The notes under the pieces are model-generated. The model worked only from the letters and a program-made list of their open reading frames with translations. It did not search any database and was not told where the DNA came from. Shown piece after piece: positions 52,368 through 60,319 of a stretch of 64,000 nucleotides of DNA. Location: positions 1 through 64,000 of IMG/VR virus record IMGVR_UViG_3300047095_000292; one strand, written 5' to 3'. Origin of the DNA: a virus. Position 1 is the stretch's first letter. Every line of letters begins with the position of its first letter. The translations under genes were made by a program, and so were the position numbers.

Positions 52368-52781
52368 TCACCTTTCCCGTTCCTGTGCCAGTCGCGCATC
52401 AAGCGCAGAAGTGTCTTGTGGGAGGGCGAGGGCGTCAACTGCCGCGTCAAGTATGTGATCCAGTGCATCATACGCAGCAAGATCATTCCTATTTCCGCAC
52501 CAATGTTCGCTAATATGCAGCAACGCCGCCCGCAGCCTCGCATTGTCGGCCTGTGCTTCTGTACGCAGCCTATACTCGTTCTCCCATAGTTTCGTCATGG
52601 CGGCGAGTTGTTCTTGCAACGTATCGTTCCAGTTGTCCAGCTTCACGCCATACTGCGTCAGGTCATCCACCTGTCGGCGCAGGGTTTCGTATTCCTCGAC
52701 CGGGATCATCACTGTGTTGCAGACTCGGTTACTCATGTCCTGCTCGTACTGGGTCTGGCCTTGATCTGTGTCCTTGAACAT
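52368..52781 (-). CDS. Hypothetical coiled protein, 137 residues
   Basis: Start at 52781 after AAGGAGAAG. Helical, Gln/Asp/Arg-rich (VEEYETLRRQVDDLTQYGVK, then EAQADNARLRAALLHISEHW), typical of accessory proteins of enterobacterial-like phages. GC content is higher than in neighbouring modules. Last gene before the large terminator. Confidence 0.6.
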   Translation of the reverse strand: MFKDTDQGQTQYEQDMSNRVCNTVMIPVEEYETLRRQVDDLTQYGVKLDNWNDTLQEQLAAMTKLWENEYRLRTEAQADNARLRAALLHISEHWCGNRNDLAAYDALDHILDAAVDALALPQDTSALDARLAQERER

Positions 52782-53017
52782 CACACTTCTCCTTCTGGTA
52801 GGCGGTAGAGGGGTTCTGCTTCGTACCACATCAACGGGCCATTCCTCTTAATCTCCGCAATCAGCGCGGCGCGGGAGGCTTGCCATGCTTCCCAATCGGT
52901 TTGCAGTGCTGAGAATTCGGTGTAGCGTTGCTCATCCTCATGCCATTTGCCATACATCTCAAGCGGTAACTTTGCCCGAGATACGAACCACTTCTCAAAC
53001 GCTTCTCGGCTAGTCAT
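52781..53017 (-). CDS. Conserved phage hypothetical protein, 78 residues
   Basis: Pattern MTSREAFEKWFVSRAKLPLE, then LQTDWEAWQASRAALIAEIK, recurs in short proteins of many proteobacterial phages. Function unknown. Overlaps both neighbours. Confidence 0.65.
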   Translation of the reverse strand: MTSREAFEKWFVSRAKLPLEMYGKWHEDEQRYTEFSALQTDWEAWQASRAALIAEIKRNGPLMWYEAEPLYRLPEGEV

Positions 53018-53270
53018 CGTTCAACTCCTTTCTTGCCTTGTTCCAATGCTCGTAGGCGGCACCACTTGCGCCGCTAGGAAATGCGGCCTTGAGTGCCGCT
53101 TCGTAGTGTTCTATTGCTGCGATCAGCTTAAGGATGGTGGCGGGGTTGGCTAACCGACGGAACCTAGCTCCACACATAAGATCATTAGCAATAGCTTCAT
53201 CGTCATCGCCATTGGTCTTTGCATCTATCGCCGCCTCCGCAGCGGCCTTCAGTTCAGCGAGCTTGTTCAT
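53010..53270 (-). CDS. Hypothetical protein, 86 residues
   Basis: Start ATG at 53270 with GGGAGAA upstream. Ala-rich helical (MNKLAELKAAAEAAIDAKTN, then ILKLIAAIEHYEAALKAAFP). Overlaps the upstream gene by 17 bases. Accessory cassette member; role unknown. Confidence 0.6.
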   Translation of the reverse strand: MNKLAELKAAAEAAIDAKTNGDDDEAIANDLMCGARFRRLANPATILKLIAAIEHYEAALKAAFPSGASGAAYEHWNKARKELNDD

Positions 53271-53985
53271 CGTGTTCTCCCATTGCTGCGTCGATGGCGT
53301 CACGCAGTTTGACCAACTCCGCGCAACTGATTCCGTAAAACACGCAGTCGGTGGCTCTACTTTCAATCAGAATCTGAGCGTGGCGTGGATTTGATTCAAG
53401 CCAATCCAACCGTGCAGCATCCTTCCGCAGTTCGGCGTTCTCAGCTCTCATATTTCCAATCTGTGTTAGCAGTAATTCCTCTCGCCTGATGGAGGCCATT
53501 AGATCGGCTTCCAGTTTAGCAATGCGCTCCTCGTAGAACGCTGTACTTCTACTGTGTAAGGTGTTCATCACTTCCCCTCCTTGCGCGGCGTCGATCATAT
53601 AGCGCCACGCTTTCTTAGCGTCGTGTCTCATGCCTTTAACTTGAACAGGCTCCCACGAATCGGGCCAGACACTGTTCTCTTGAAATGAAGCCATACCCAT
53701 AGCGCCTTGCTCAATCATCGCCTCAGTCGGCTCCCTCGGCACAAGCACCATGCCTTCAGGTATCGCGGCTGCGAGCGGGAAGGTGTACAAGTACATATCC
53801 TCCTCGTCATCCTTCGGTTCTTTTGAGGCAATCCAATACAACTCGCGCCCTTCTGCTATTGCCACCGGCTCCTGCGCTTCCTGTACTGCTGCGATCAGGC
53901 GGTGTGCGAAGTCGAGCATCTGTAGTTCAGGGGCTATGTTCAATTCCCTAACCACGCGCAGCGCAATCTCGTCAATGTTCATCAT
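53254..53985 (-). CDS. Hypothetical composite protein, 243 residues
   Basis: N-terminal half contains YWIASKEPKDDEEDMYLYTF, then EGMVLVPREPTEAMIEQGAM, as in phage proteins with a VPxEPTxxMxxAG motif. C-terminal half is a coiled coil with LRKDAARLDWLESN. An internal ATG at 53568 has a strong RBS (AAGGAGGGG), so a second product of about 104 residues may start there. Likely two joined accessory ORFs. Confidence 0.6.
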   Translation of the reverse strand: MMNIDEIALRVVRELNIAPELQMLDFAHRLIAAVQEAQEPVAIAEGRELYWIASKEPKDDEEDMYLYTFPLAAAIPEGMVLVPREPTEAMIEQGAMGMASFQENSVWPDSWEPVQVKGMRHDAKKAWRYMIDAAQGGEVMNTLHSRSTAFYEERIAKLEADLMASIRREELLLTQIGNMRAENAELRKDAARLDWLESNPRHAQILIESRATDCVFYGISCAELVKLRDAIDAAMGEHDEQAR

Positions 53986-54043
53986 TTCTCCTTGGTGTAT
54001 AACTCAGTGGACGCACCATCTAGGGTACACATCGCGTTAGCCG

Positions 54044-54262
54044 TCATCTGTATGTTGCGGGCGGTATCACCCAAAAGTGTTTCACGTCACCGTCCAGCCG
54101 GACCGCCAAGCCGTCACAAATGTGCTTTTGGCCCGTCGCTTCACTTTCATCCTCGACATAGAGGAAATAGTTAAGGGATCGGTCTGCGAGTTTCTTTATC
54201 TCGCCGCCTGTAAGTGCGGTTTGGTCAGTTTCGTAAGCAACCGCATCAACGGTATTCCACAC
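54044..54262 (-). CDS. Hypothetical 72-residue protein with GTG start
   Basis: GTG at 54262 preceded by AAGGAT. Contains ALTGGEIKKLADRSLNYFLY and HFWVIPPATY. Last gene of the GC-richer cassette on its upstream side. Function unknown. Confidence 0.5.
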   Translation of the reverse strand: MWNTVDAVAYETDQTALTGGEIKKLADRSLNYFLYVEDESEATGQKHICDGLAVRLDGDVKHFWVIPPATYR

Positions 54263-54272
54263 AGAGTTATCC

Positions 54273-54431
54273 TTAAAAGTTCATTTCAAGAAAGTCCAGC
54301 AGATCTTCCATCTTTTCAAATGTCTTGCTCTGAGGACGATCTTCTGCTTGGAACCATTTAATCATAATCTTACCGGATGCTGTAGGAACAACTGTGAAAT
54401 TCGTCCAATCAAATACTGGAAGGTCAGACAT
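54273..54431 (-). CDS. Hypothetical 52-residue protein
   Basis: Begins MSDLPVFDWTNFTVVPTASG; acidic C-terminus EKMEDLLDFLEMNF. AAGGAAA RBS; start overlaps the upstream gene. Function unknown. Confidence 0.6.
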   Translation of the reverse strand: MSDLPVFDWTNFTVVPTASGKIMIKWFQAEDRPQSKTFEKMEDLLDFLEMNF

Positions 54432-54594
54432 TTTTAATTTCCTTTTGTTTGCTCTTCAATAGTGCTTTAGAAAAAGCGATAAGTTCATCATTATTGCTCA
54501 TGAATGTATGCAGCCTTAAAACATTATTGCGTCTATCTACAATGTGCTTGTCAGCTATCTTTAATATTGCCTTGCGAAGTTTACTTTCATCCAT
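54424..54594 (-). CDS. Hypothetical 56-residue basic protein
   Basis: Begins MDESKLRKAILKIADKHIVD; Lys-rich C-terminus SKALLKSKQKEIKNV. RBS AGGAGAAGAA. Overlaps the next gene by 8 bases. Function unknown. Confidence 0.6.
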   Translation of the reverse strand: MDESKLRKAILKIADKHIVDRRNNVLRLHTFMSNNDELIAFSKALLKSKQKEIKNV

Positions 54595-54686
54595 CTTTTC
54601 TTCTCCTGTTTACTACGTAAAATCCTTATAGATAACTACGGTATTCTATAGTTATACTAAAGACTCTCCTAGTCTGCTAAGCTCTA

Positions 54687-55697
54687 CTAGTATCGCCCAG
54701 CGATCACTGTCTTAATATCCTTCAGGTGACGATAGAATCCGCCTCCAGTTATCTTAAACTTATTCTGGATACGACCACTAATCCATTTAGCAAGTTCGTC
54801 TGCATCATTGTTTGACATATCTTTTGGATACTCAATACGAATACTTGCGCCTTGTTGAATTTTACTAAGCAGCTCTTCAACTTCTAACTGATAAGGTGTC
54901 CATGTACTTGGTCCCCTAGATTTCTTATAAGGAGCATCTGTTGTTTCCATCTTAGGTTCCTTACGTAGCTCTGCCAAGATTTCCTTCAACAACTGTGTTT
55001 GTTCTTCTACCATAGCCTTCCATATAGGATGCACTTCTGCATTTGAAGCAATATCTTTTAATAGCCTGTCAGTAGCTTTCTTAAGATCCTCTTTATCAGC
55101 CGTAACATTCATTGTTTTCATTCCTTTGTTTTGATTAGGGATATGTGGTATTTTTAATTCACTAGGCAATTTATATAGTAAATTCGGAAATGTACCAGAC
55201 TCTACAATATCACCTGTCTTAATTAAATACTGTACCCATTCTTTAACAGTTGCATCTGGCATATGCAATGCTTGGATACTTGAGTCTCTTGCTAATTTCT
55301 TTACGCTTTTAGGACCTACTGCAAGCGCAGCTTTAAATGTCTTCGCTACAATATCAGCTCTAAATTTCTCAGACTCTGGTAGAGCTTCGTAAAATTTCAT
55401 ACAAGCGAAGCAAAAGCTGCTTCCATCCTCATATTCTTGTCTTGAGTCTTTATTACCACACTTACAGGGTAAATTGCGTTTTACTATTAATCCCATTTGG
55501 GATTCCCATTTTGTAATGCGGCGAATATCTCGTCTGACACTTAGCAGGAATTGTTTATCGCTAGAGGTACCTGCGATAGATATGACCTGTCCTTTGGGTG
55601 ATTTTAGCTTGTAATGCTTGCCTCCATTTGTAAGTTCCCAACCTGTTTTAAGTAGTGGCGCGAGTAGCTCATCTAGCTCTTTAGACTGTGTCTGCAT
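54687..55697 (-). CDS. HicA-like / primase-type zinc ribbon protein, 336 residues
   Basis: Residues 1-60 (GWELTNGGKHYKLKSPKGQV, then SVRRDIRRI) resemble the HicA/YcfA dsRNA-binding-like fold. Residues about 77-100, CKCGNKDSRQEYEDGSSFCF then ACMKF, match the zinc ribbon of T7-type primases. The middle has a winged-helix-like region (DATVKEWVQYLIKTGDIV). No TOPRIM catalytic motif is present, so it is not a primase. A nucleic-acid-binding regulator or nuclease is plausible; HicA activity would need its His, which is present at about 27. Confidence 0.6.
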   Translation of the reverse strand: MQTQSKELDELLAPLLKTGWELTNGGKHYKLKSPKGQVISIAGTSSDKQFLLSVRRDIRRITKWESQMGLIVKRNLPCKCGNKDSRQEYEDGSSFCFACMKFYEALPESEKFRADIVAKTFKAALAVGPKSVKKLARDSSIQALHMPDATVKEWVQYLIKTGDIVESGTFPNLLYKLPSELKIPHIPNQNKGMKTMNVTADKEDLKKATDRLLKDIASNAEVHPIWKAMVEEQTQLLKEILAELRKEPKMETTDAPYKKSRGPSTWTPYQLEVEELLSKIQQGASIRIEYPKDMSNNDADELAKWISGRIQNKFKITGGGFYRHLKDIKTVIAGRY

Positions 55698-55751
55698 GAT
55701 ATTCCTTTAAATAAGAGAAGGTTTATAGTATAAAGCATATCACTATTTTCC

Positions 55752-56633
55752 TTAATCACTCGGTCGTAGTCTGTAAGTCTTTTCTACTTTATATCCAACA
55801 CCTGCATTAACTATCGTATCCTGTATCCAGTATGTGACATACCCATCTTTGGTTTTAAAGCGATGGTCATGTCCCATGCGAATATGTTCTCCTGGTCGAT
55901 ATCTTTCAACTATATCAGTCTCATCTGGAGCTTCAGCGTTGCTGCTGCTAATCTTGTTCTTAACCTCTATGACTAGCTCCTTATAATGTGTACCAATCCG
56001 TTCCTTCAGCTTACAACCCTTCTTAAGTCTAGGGGTAGAATCCCTCACTGTCACATTCTTACAAGCAAGCAGCATCATCATTTGTAGCACACTGGTAAAT
56101 ACCCAGTTCATTCTGCCGACATAAACTTCACTACCTTTAAATTGGTACAGGCCTACCTTTTGTCCACCTAAGTTTTTAGGGCGATAGTAACCAACTATGC
56201 GGCCATCTTCCATTGGAACTGTAGGATTTCCTTCTACAACAATTTCAACCTCATCTTCTTTTAGAACAAAAGTCGCAAGAATTGGAGCAAATAGCCAGCT
56301 AGCACCTATGGTACGGGTAATATAGAGCATCTGTATTGCTTCACCAGGTCCGGTTTGCGAGAGCATAAGAATATCACACAGATCACCTTTTTCAAAGCCC
56401 TCTTGAAACTCAAGTACCATATGTCTATACGGAAGACAGAAGCGTCTCACTGTAAACTTCTTTGAACTAATCAATACACCGTTATTAGGCAACTTAAATA
56501 CTGGAGCCTTTTTATATACACGCAGTGCATTTTCAAGTATATCACTAGCTTGCATAAAGGCAGTATCAGCCCCTGCAGGCTCTTTAGGAAGGTAGACATC
56601 ATCCTTCTTGATCTGACTAATAAACGTCTTCAT
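55752..56633 (-). CDS. Hypothetical protein, 293 residues
   Basis: Globular mixed alpha/beta sequence with KKFTVRRFCLPYRHMVLEFQ, QTGPGEAIQMLYITRTIGAS, and a basic region RDSTPRLKKGCKLKERIGTH. C-terminal HIRMGHDHRFKTKDGYVTYW. No known family. Good RBS AAAGGAGAAAA. Possibly a replication or regulatory gene judging from its neighbour. Confidence 0.6.
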   Translation of the reverse strand: MKTFISQIKKDDVYLPKEPAGADTAFMQASDILENALRVYKKAPVFKLPNNGVLISSKKFTVRRFCLPYRHMVLEFQEGFEKGDLCDILMLSQTGPGEAIQMLYITRTIGASWLFAPILATFVLKEDEVEIVVEGNPTVPMEDGRIVGYYRPKNLGGQKVGLYQFKGSEVYVGRMNWVFTSVLQMMMLLACKNVTVRDSTPRLKKGCKLKERIGTHYKELVIEVKNKISSSNAEAPDETDIVERYRPGEHIRMGHDHRFKTKDGYVTYWIQDTIVNAGVGYKVEKTYRLRPSD

Positions 56634-57064
56634 TTCTCTTTTCTCCTTTTATTGTACTCGAGAAGAACTCTAGAAAGGTGCACTCCCAAACGATCTGAAA
56701 TGCTAACGTAGAGTCTTCCGACCCCGATCATATCTCACGTAACAGGGCATTCTAAAGTTCAACCGGCTACAAGCTAGAGAGCGACTCTAACATGACGCTA
56801 GGGTTACTTGCTTCCCTTTGTCCCTTCTATGACTCCCCAAATTTCCCATCTCTAGGTCTTTGAAAAGGCGGACAGGTTAGACTCTAGGAATCTCTTATAT
56901 AACCCGATCCATGCCTAGAACATGGACTTTTTTGCGCGTTCTCTCGCTAAAGAGAACATCTCAATTAAACTTCCTTTTCAGGTTAGTCAGGGTATCTTTA
57001 AGCGTAGCAAACACTGTTAAGTGTCTGACCCTGACTTTCACAGGGTTGTACCTAGCAGATCTTG
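56634..57064 (-). ncRNA. 431-base structured non-coding interval
   Basis: Minus strand contains hairpins AGTCAGGGT/ACCCTGACT enclosing ACACT/AGTGT, an alternative pairing ACCCTG/CAGGGT, GTTCTCT/AGAGAAC and CCATG/CATGG. No open frame above 20 codons is convincing except a 14-codon frame with AAGGAAG upstream. Could be a long 5' leader or ncRNA; no Rfam family recognised. Confidence 0.4.
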
Positions 57065-57313
57065 TTACCTTGCTACACAGAGTACATGCATTAAATCTGA
57101 GTGATCATTATCAGCATTGAATAGCAATTTGAAACGTTGACCAGTCTTGCTATTAACCATGATAATATAAGCAGGGTCTACATCACCTATATGCTTATCA
57201 TACATTGCAGTCCAGGCACCACTAACTTGTACACCCATGTTATATGCATCATGATTGAATGGGTTAGCACCTACTGGAATTGGGTCCATTTGAACTATTT
57301 GCGGTAGTTTCAT
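57065..57313 (-). CDS. Hypothetical protein, 82 residues
   Basis: Start ATG at 57313 with RBS AAAGGAGAAAC. Contains DPIPVGANPFNHDAYNMGVQ, then TGQRFKLLFNADNDHSDLMH. A longer frame exists upstream but crosses a T26 tract of a terminator and is rejected. Function unknown. Confidence 0.65.
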   Translation of the reverse strand: MKLPQIVQMDPIPVGANPFNHDAYNMGVQVSGAWTAMYDKHIGDVDPAYIIMVNSKTGQRFKLLFNADNDHSDLMHVLCVAR

Positions 57314-57333
57314 TTTGTTTCTCCTTTGTAAAC

Positions 57334-57390
57334 AAAAAAAAAAAAAAAAAAAAAAAAAATAATGGACAGGTACTGTTTCCAATCCCTGTC
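57334..57390 (-). terminator. Terminator with T26 tract
   Basis: GACAGG (57385-57390) pairs with CCTGTC (57365-57370), followed by CATTAT and 26 T on the minus strand (A run 57334-57359). Ends the 43-residue gene transcript. Confidence 0.75.
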
Positions 57391-57401
57391 TATATTCCCT
57401 T

Positions 57402-57533
57402 TTAAAGAATCGTCCACTCAGCATCTTCGCGTTTAAAGCCAAGGTCATCTACAAGACCTTCAATCAGTTCATTTCGGTTCATATAGGAATGTTCCTTGAT
57501 GTACTGTACAACTTGCCAGTCGCGTTCACTCAT
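57402..57533 (-). CDS. Hypothetical 43-residue protein
   Basis: Begins MSERDWQVVQYIKEHSYMNR, then a winged-helix-like GFKREDAEWTIL end. RBS AAAGGAGAGCACC. May be a small DNA-binding protein; unproven. Confidence 0.55.
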   Translation of the reverse strand: MSERDWQVVQYIKEHSYMNRNELIEGLVDDLGFKREDAEWTIL

Positions 57534-57619
57534 GGTGCTCTCCTTTGGTTATGAAACAAAGTATTCATGGTAAGCCCTAGCTCCCAGTATTGCGCTAGGA
57601 TTTACACTAAAGCTTTTCT

Positions 57620-57727
57620 TTACAGGTCAAACAGCTTCATGGCTTCTTCGCGTGATGCGAAGATTCCCATTACAACGTGGTCTGCGGACATGACCAGGAA
57701 ACCGTGATGTGTTTTGCGGATTGCCAT
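57620..57727 (-). CDS. Hypothetical 35-residue protein
   Basis: Start ATG at 57727 with AAGGAGC. Sequence MAIRKTHHGFLVMSADHVVM then GIFASREEAMKLFDL. Promoter-like element A copy 4 lies 27 bases upstream. Short, but translation and transcription signals are good. Confidence 0.55.
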   Translation of the reverse strand: MAIRKTHHGFLVMSADHVVMGIFASREEAMKLFDL

Positions 57728-57754
57728 TTTAAAGCTCCTTTTGTGGTGGTGGTT

Positions 57755-57784
57755 GTATTCATATAAGATACCACAAAAGCCGCA
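57755..57784 (-). promoter_or_regulatory. Promoter-like element A, copy 4
   Basis: TGCGGC, 8 bases, TATCTTATATGAATAC on the minus strand. Upstream of the 35-residue gene and just after the FkbM gene. Confidence 0.6.
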
Positions 57785-57786
57785 GT

Positions 57787-58494
57787 TTAAAGAGGCCGAC
57801 AAATGATATTAAATGACACTATATTTTCTTTCCAGATACTCTTCTCATTCTTGAAGAAATTATTTGGTCTGAATAAAGGAGGTTGATGCAGCTTTGTACG
57901 GTATCCCAGATCCCAAATATACTTTCGAAGCATTGGGCTATTTTCCTTTCGGTCATCCTCAAGGTAAATAATAGGACGACAACGTTTAATTGTCTCAGTT
58001 GCTCCTTTTAGGACTTCTAACTCAAATCCCTCAACGTCAATTTTCATAAAGCCAACATCAGGGTATTCAAGTGCATCAATTGCGACTACAGGTACCTTGA
58101 TACTTCCAAGTTCTCCCATCTTTCCTACAGATACGCCACCATGATTTACCTTTGTATCCGTAGCAAGTAGAGGCATAATTGTTTCACCAAGGCAACTACC
58201 CACTGCTGCATTATGAATTACGCCTTTGACATTCATTGCAGTAACTTTTACAATATTAGGTTGTGGCTCAAATGCCTCACAGGTAAAGCCAGCTACTTCT
58301 AGAGCCTGACTAATGCATCCGAAGTTAGAGCCAATGTCCAGACACAGACGATTCTTACCAGCCTCTGTAGCAAGACTAATAATCATCTCTGTTTCTTCTG
58401 GACTGAACTCTCCGTAATTTTCAAGGCTAGGCGCAATGTAAATATCATTCTCTAGATAGTAGGTTGTTCCCCAACGGCCCTCAATACTCTTCAT
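57787..58494 (-). CDS. FkbM-family methyltransferase, 235 residues
   Basis: Start ATG at 58494 chosen for GAGGAG at 9-base spacing. SAM site LCLDIGSNFGCISQAL (about 50), EPQPN, and the family hallmark FMKIDVEGFELEVLKGA (about 158-174). FkbM enzymes methylate hydroxyl groups, often of sugars. Overlaps the deaminase gene. Phage role unknown; could modify glycan or small molecules. Confidence 0.82.
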   Translation of the reverse strand: MKSIEGRWGTTYYLENDIYIAPSLENYGEFSPEETEMIISLATEAGKNRLCLDIGSNFGCISQALEVAGFTCEAFEPQPNIVKVTAMNVKGVIHNAAVGSCLGETIMPLLATDTKVNHGGVSVGKMGELGSIKVPVVAIDALEYPDVGFMKIDVEGFELEVLKGATETIKRCRPIIYLEDDRKENSPMLRKYIWDLGYRTKLHQPPLFRPNNFFKNEKSIWKENIVSFNIICRPL

Positions 58495-58825
58495 GTACCA
58501 TTTCTCCTCTTGCATTACTATAAATTACATTCCTAATTCCAAATGCCTTGATAGCAGCCATACAGATAGGGCATGGCTTAGCATTACGAAGATACTGATC
58601 TTTATTATAACGAGTAACCCAGATAGTATGTATCTGCTTAGTCTTACATTTAAGAATGGCTGCGATCTCTGCATGCAGGTTGATCTTATTAGGCAACCCT
58701 ACTTTACGTGCAAAGTGAGCTTGCAAGGGATGCGACTTACTATAATTGTTTACAGCTGTTGCTATCATTTGATTGCCACGATTAAAGCATGCTGCATGTA
58801 TTTTGTACAGTGTTTTCTTTCGCAT
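58481..58825 (-). CDS. Cytidine/dCMP deaminase-like protein, 114 residues
   Basis: Zinc-binding motifs HAEIAAI (about 51-57) and PCPICMAAIKAFGI (about 84-97) with catalytic Glu in HAE. Short length and GNQMIATAVNNYSKSHPLQA suit the phage dCMP/cytidine deaminase-like family. Would feed pyrimidine nucleotides for phage DNA synthesis. Confidence 0.82.
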   Translation of the reverse strand: MRKKTLYKIHAACFNRGNQMIATAVNNYSKSHPLQAHFARKVGLPNKINLHAEIAAILKCKTKQIHTIWVTRYNKDQYLRNAKPCPICMAAIKAFGIRNVIYSNARGEMVHEEY

Positions 58826-58956
58826 TATATAATCTTAAGCCCATTTAAGACAGCACCTAGTAAAAATAGAATACCTAAAGTAAGAGCTACGGGTGGTCTA
58901 AGATGCGGTGCAATGTAGATAACTCCAATTATTACTAAGAACTGTCCGTTTGTCAT
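58825..58956 (-). CDS. Small membrane protein, 43 residues
   Basis: Two hydrophobic helices (GQFLVIIGVIYIA, then ALTLGILFLLGAVLNGL). Stop and the deaminase start overlap as TAATG. Function unknown. Confidence 0.6.
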   Translation of the reverse strand: MTNGQFLVIIGVIYIAPHLRPPVALTLGILFLLGAVLNGLKII

Positions 58957-59508
58957 TTATCGCTTTCGTAGTATAAATTCAATAGCACATTCAGGGCCGT
59001 CTATTGGCATCGTTTGGTCATTGAAGTTATTATGATCATAGCCAGCTTCCAAACGTAGAACACTAATAACATCTACAAGTTCACCTACGTTCTTTAACAT
59101 AGATAAGACGGCTATGGTGTGCTTAGTTGGGGTACGCTCCATCCTGAATGACCATTTGTGATCTGAGTTGAATCTACTAGGCCATGCATTGTGCTCATAC
59201 ATCTCTTCATCAGGAATAGTGACAACAATATAGCCACCAGGTTTACATATACGGATCCAGTTCCTAAGTGCAATATGTGGATCCTTCATATGTTCCAGGC
59301 AATGACTGCTATGCACGAATGAATATTGATTATCCTTTGCAGCCTTCATATATTGCGCATCACCATCCTTTAGATCCCAATTGTATGCGTCATAACCATG
59401 CTGAGATATACAGTCAGGACCAGCGCCAATATCAACGCCCTCCCCTGTAAAATACCTATCATTGTCAGCCTTGTATCTGCGTCTGATTGCCTTGGAAGCC
59501 TCATACAT
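58957..59508 (-). CDS. Class I SAM methyltransferase, 183 residues
   Basis: GEGVDIGAGPDCISQHGYDA (SAM loop), FVHSSHCLEHMKDPHIALRN, and ICKPGGYIVVTIPDE are standard Methyltransf_11 motifs. Substrate unknown. Two methyltransferases around a deaminase suggest a small-molecule or nucleotide-modification group. Confidence 0.8.
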   Translation of the reverse strand: MYEASKAIRRRYKADNDRYFTGEGVDIGAGPDCISQHGYDAYNWDLKDGDAQYMKAAKDNQYSFVHSSHCLEHMKDPHIALRNWIRICKPGGYIVVTIPDEEMYEHNAWPSRFNSDHKWSFRMERTPTKHTIAVLSMLKNVGELVDVISVLRLEAGYDHNNFNDQTMPIDGPECAIEFILRKR

Positions 59509-59680
59509 CTCTTTTATCCTTTATAAATCCGATAGCCCTTAAATAGTTTTGACGAAGCTTTTCAAATTCCTCTAAGTCCTTTTTACTAGCAAGACATATT
59601 TCTTCATCACAGAAAGGGCCATCATCTCCTAGCTGAGATGCATGATAGATACAGCGATCATAATAACATTCAGTTGTCAT
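59501..59680 (-). CDS. Cysteine-containing small protein, 59 residues
   Basis: Begins MTTECYYDRCIYHASQLGDD, then FCDEEICLASKKDLEEFEKL. Four Cys in two pairs (C-x4-C and C-x4-C) could bind zinc. Overlaps both neighbours. Function unknown. Confidence 0.55.
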   Translation of the reverse strand: MTTECYYDRCIYHASQLGDDGPFCDEEICLASKKDLEEFEKLRQNYLRAIGFIKDKRDV

Positions 59681-59843
59681 TTCGCATACTTTCTATTGCA
59701 TCAGAAAGTCTGATAAGAAATTCAGAATGTGACATTTGATTTAATTGATTATCAATTTCAGTATCATACCATACAGGGCGTTCCTCATATCCTTGCCCTT
59801 GCCATTCTTCAAACTGATAGCGTACGGTTGCCTCTAGACTCAT
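59670..59843 (-). CDS. Hypothetical 57-residue acidic protein
   Basis: Begins MSLEATVRYQFEEWQGQGYE; helical C-terminus. ATGA overlap with the preceding gene. Function unknown. Confidence 0.55.
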   Translation of the reverse strand: MSLEATVRYQFEEWQGQGYEERPVWYDTEIDNQLNQMSHSEFLIRLSDAIESMRNDN

Positions 59844-60118
59844 TTTATCACCTTAAGGTTTGCACTGCTAACAGGGCGTACTATTTCAGTACCTTCAATA
59901 AAGTAACAAGTACCCTCATTAAGATTCAGGATAAGTGGCTTAGCTTTATTTACATTCTCTTGTACTGTCTTAGAGTTCAATAAGTAGCTAGTAGGACTGA
60001 TCCTCATAAAGTAACCTGGTCTACGATTTCGAGTAAAGATCTGTCTTACAGATAAATCAGATGCTAGAATTTCTGTCTTGCCTTTTGGTTCGTTCTTTTT
60101 GATTGTCAGTACGCTCAT
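59840..60118 (-). CDS. Hypothetical 92-residue protein
   Basis: Start ATG at 60118 (AAAGGGA upstream) chosen over a longer frame without RBS. Basic N-terminus MSVLTIKKNEPKGKTEILAS, then RQIFTRNRRPGYFMRISPTS. Overlaps the zinc-finger gene by 62 bases in another frame. Function unknown. Confidence 0.55.
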   Translation of the reverse strand: MSVLTIKKNEPKGKTEILASDLSVRQIFTRNRRPGYFMRISPTSYLLNSKTVQENVNKAKPLILNLNEGTCYFIEGTEIVRPVSSANLKVIK

Positions 60119-60230
60119 TTTGCTGTATCCCTTTGGTTGCTTGCTTACGTTTAACAGAGCACAGGCTATGATTAGCTGCGCTGCGATGCTTTCCACAGTA
60201 CTCACAGAGTGTTGTTGTATTGAACTTCAT
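60057..60230 (-). CDS. Small zinc-finger-like basic protein, 57 residues
   Basis: CEYCGKHRSAANHSLC gives C-x2-C and H/C ligands; the C-terminal half is very basic and Gln/Arg rich. Strong RBS AAAGGAGG. A 12-bp-stem hairpin lies just upstream (60248-60280). Likely nucleic-acid binding. Confidence 0.6.
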   Translation of the reverse strand: MKFNTTTLCEYCGKHRSAANHSLCSVKRKQATKGIQQNERTDNQKERTKRQDRNSSI

Positions 60231-60247
60231 TGCTACCTCCTTTAAGT

Positions 60248-60280
60248 GACATCACTAGATTCACGACGTCTAATGATGTC
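60248..60280 (-). promoter_or_regulatory. Leader hairpin with 12-bp stem
   Basis: Arms 60248-60259 and 60269-60280 pair (one G-T) around a 9-base loop, 9 bases before the RBS of the zinc-finger gene. May control translation or stabilise mRNA. Confidence 0.45.
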
Positions 60281-60319
60281 AATTAAAGGCCCTACAACAC
60301 TCTTTAGAATGTGTAGGGC
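60281..60319 (-). terminator. Terminator-like hairpin
   Basis: GCCCTACA pairs with TGTAGGGC (arms 60312-60319 and 60289-60296), followed by CTTTAATT on the minus strand. Confidence 0.5.

Noticed and set aside
54687-55697. DNA primase
   Set aside because: Only the zinc ribbon is present; TOPRIM/catalytic motifs are missing.
56641-57064. tRNA genes or a fifth group I intron in the structured interval
   Set aside because: No cloverleaf with T-loop GTTCRA and no group I core string (GTGCAACGACTA type) was found.
57314-57448. N-terminal extension of the 57065-57313 frame with a run of Phe
   Set aside because: It reads through the T26 tract and hairpin of a terminator. The internal ATG at 57313 has a perfect RBS.
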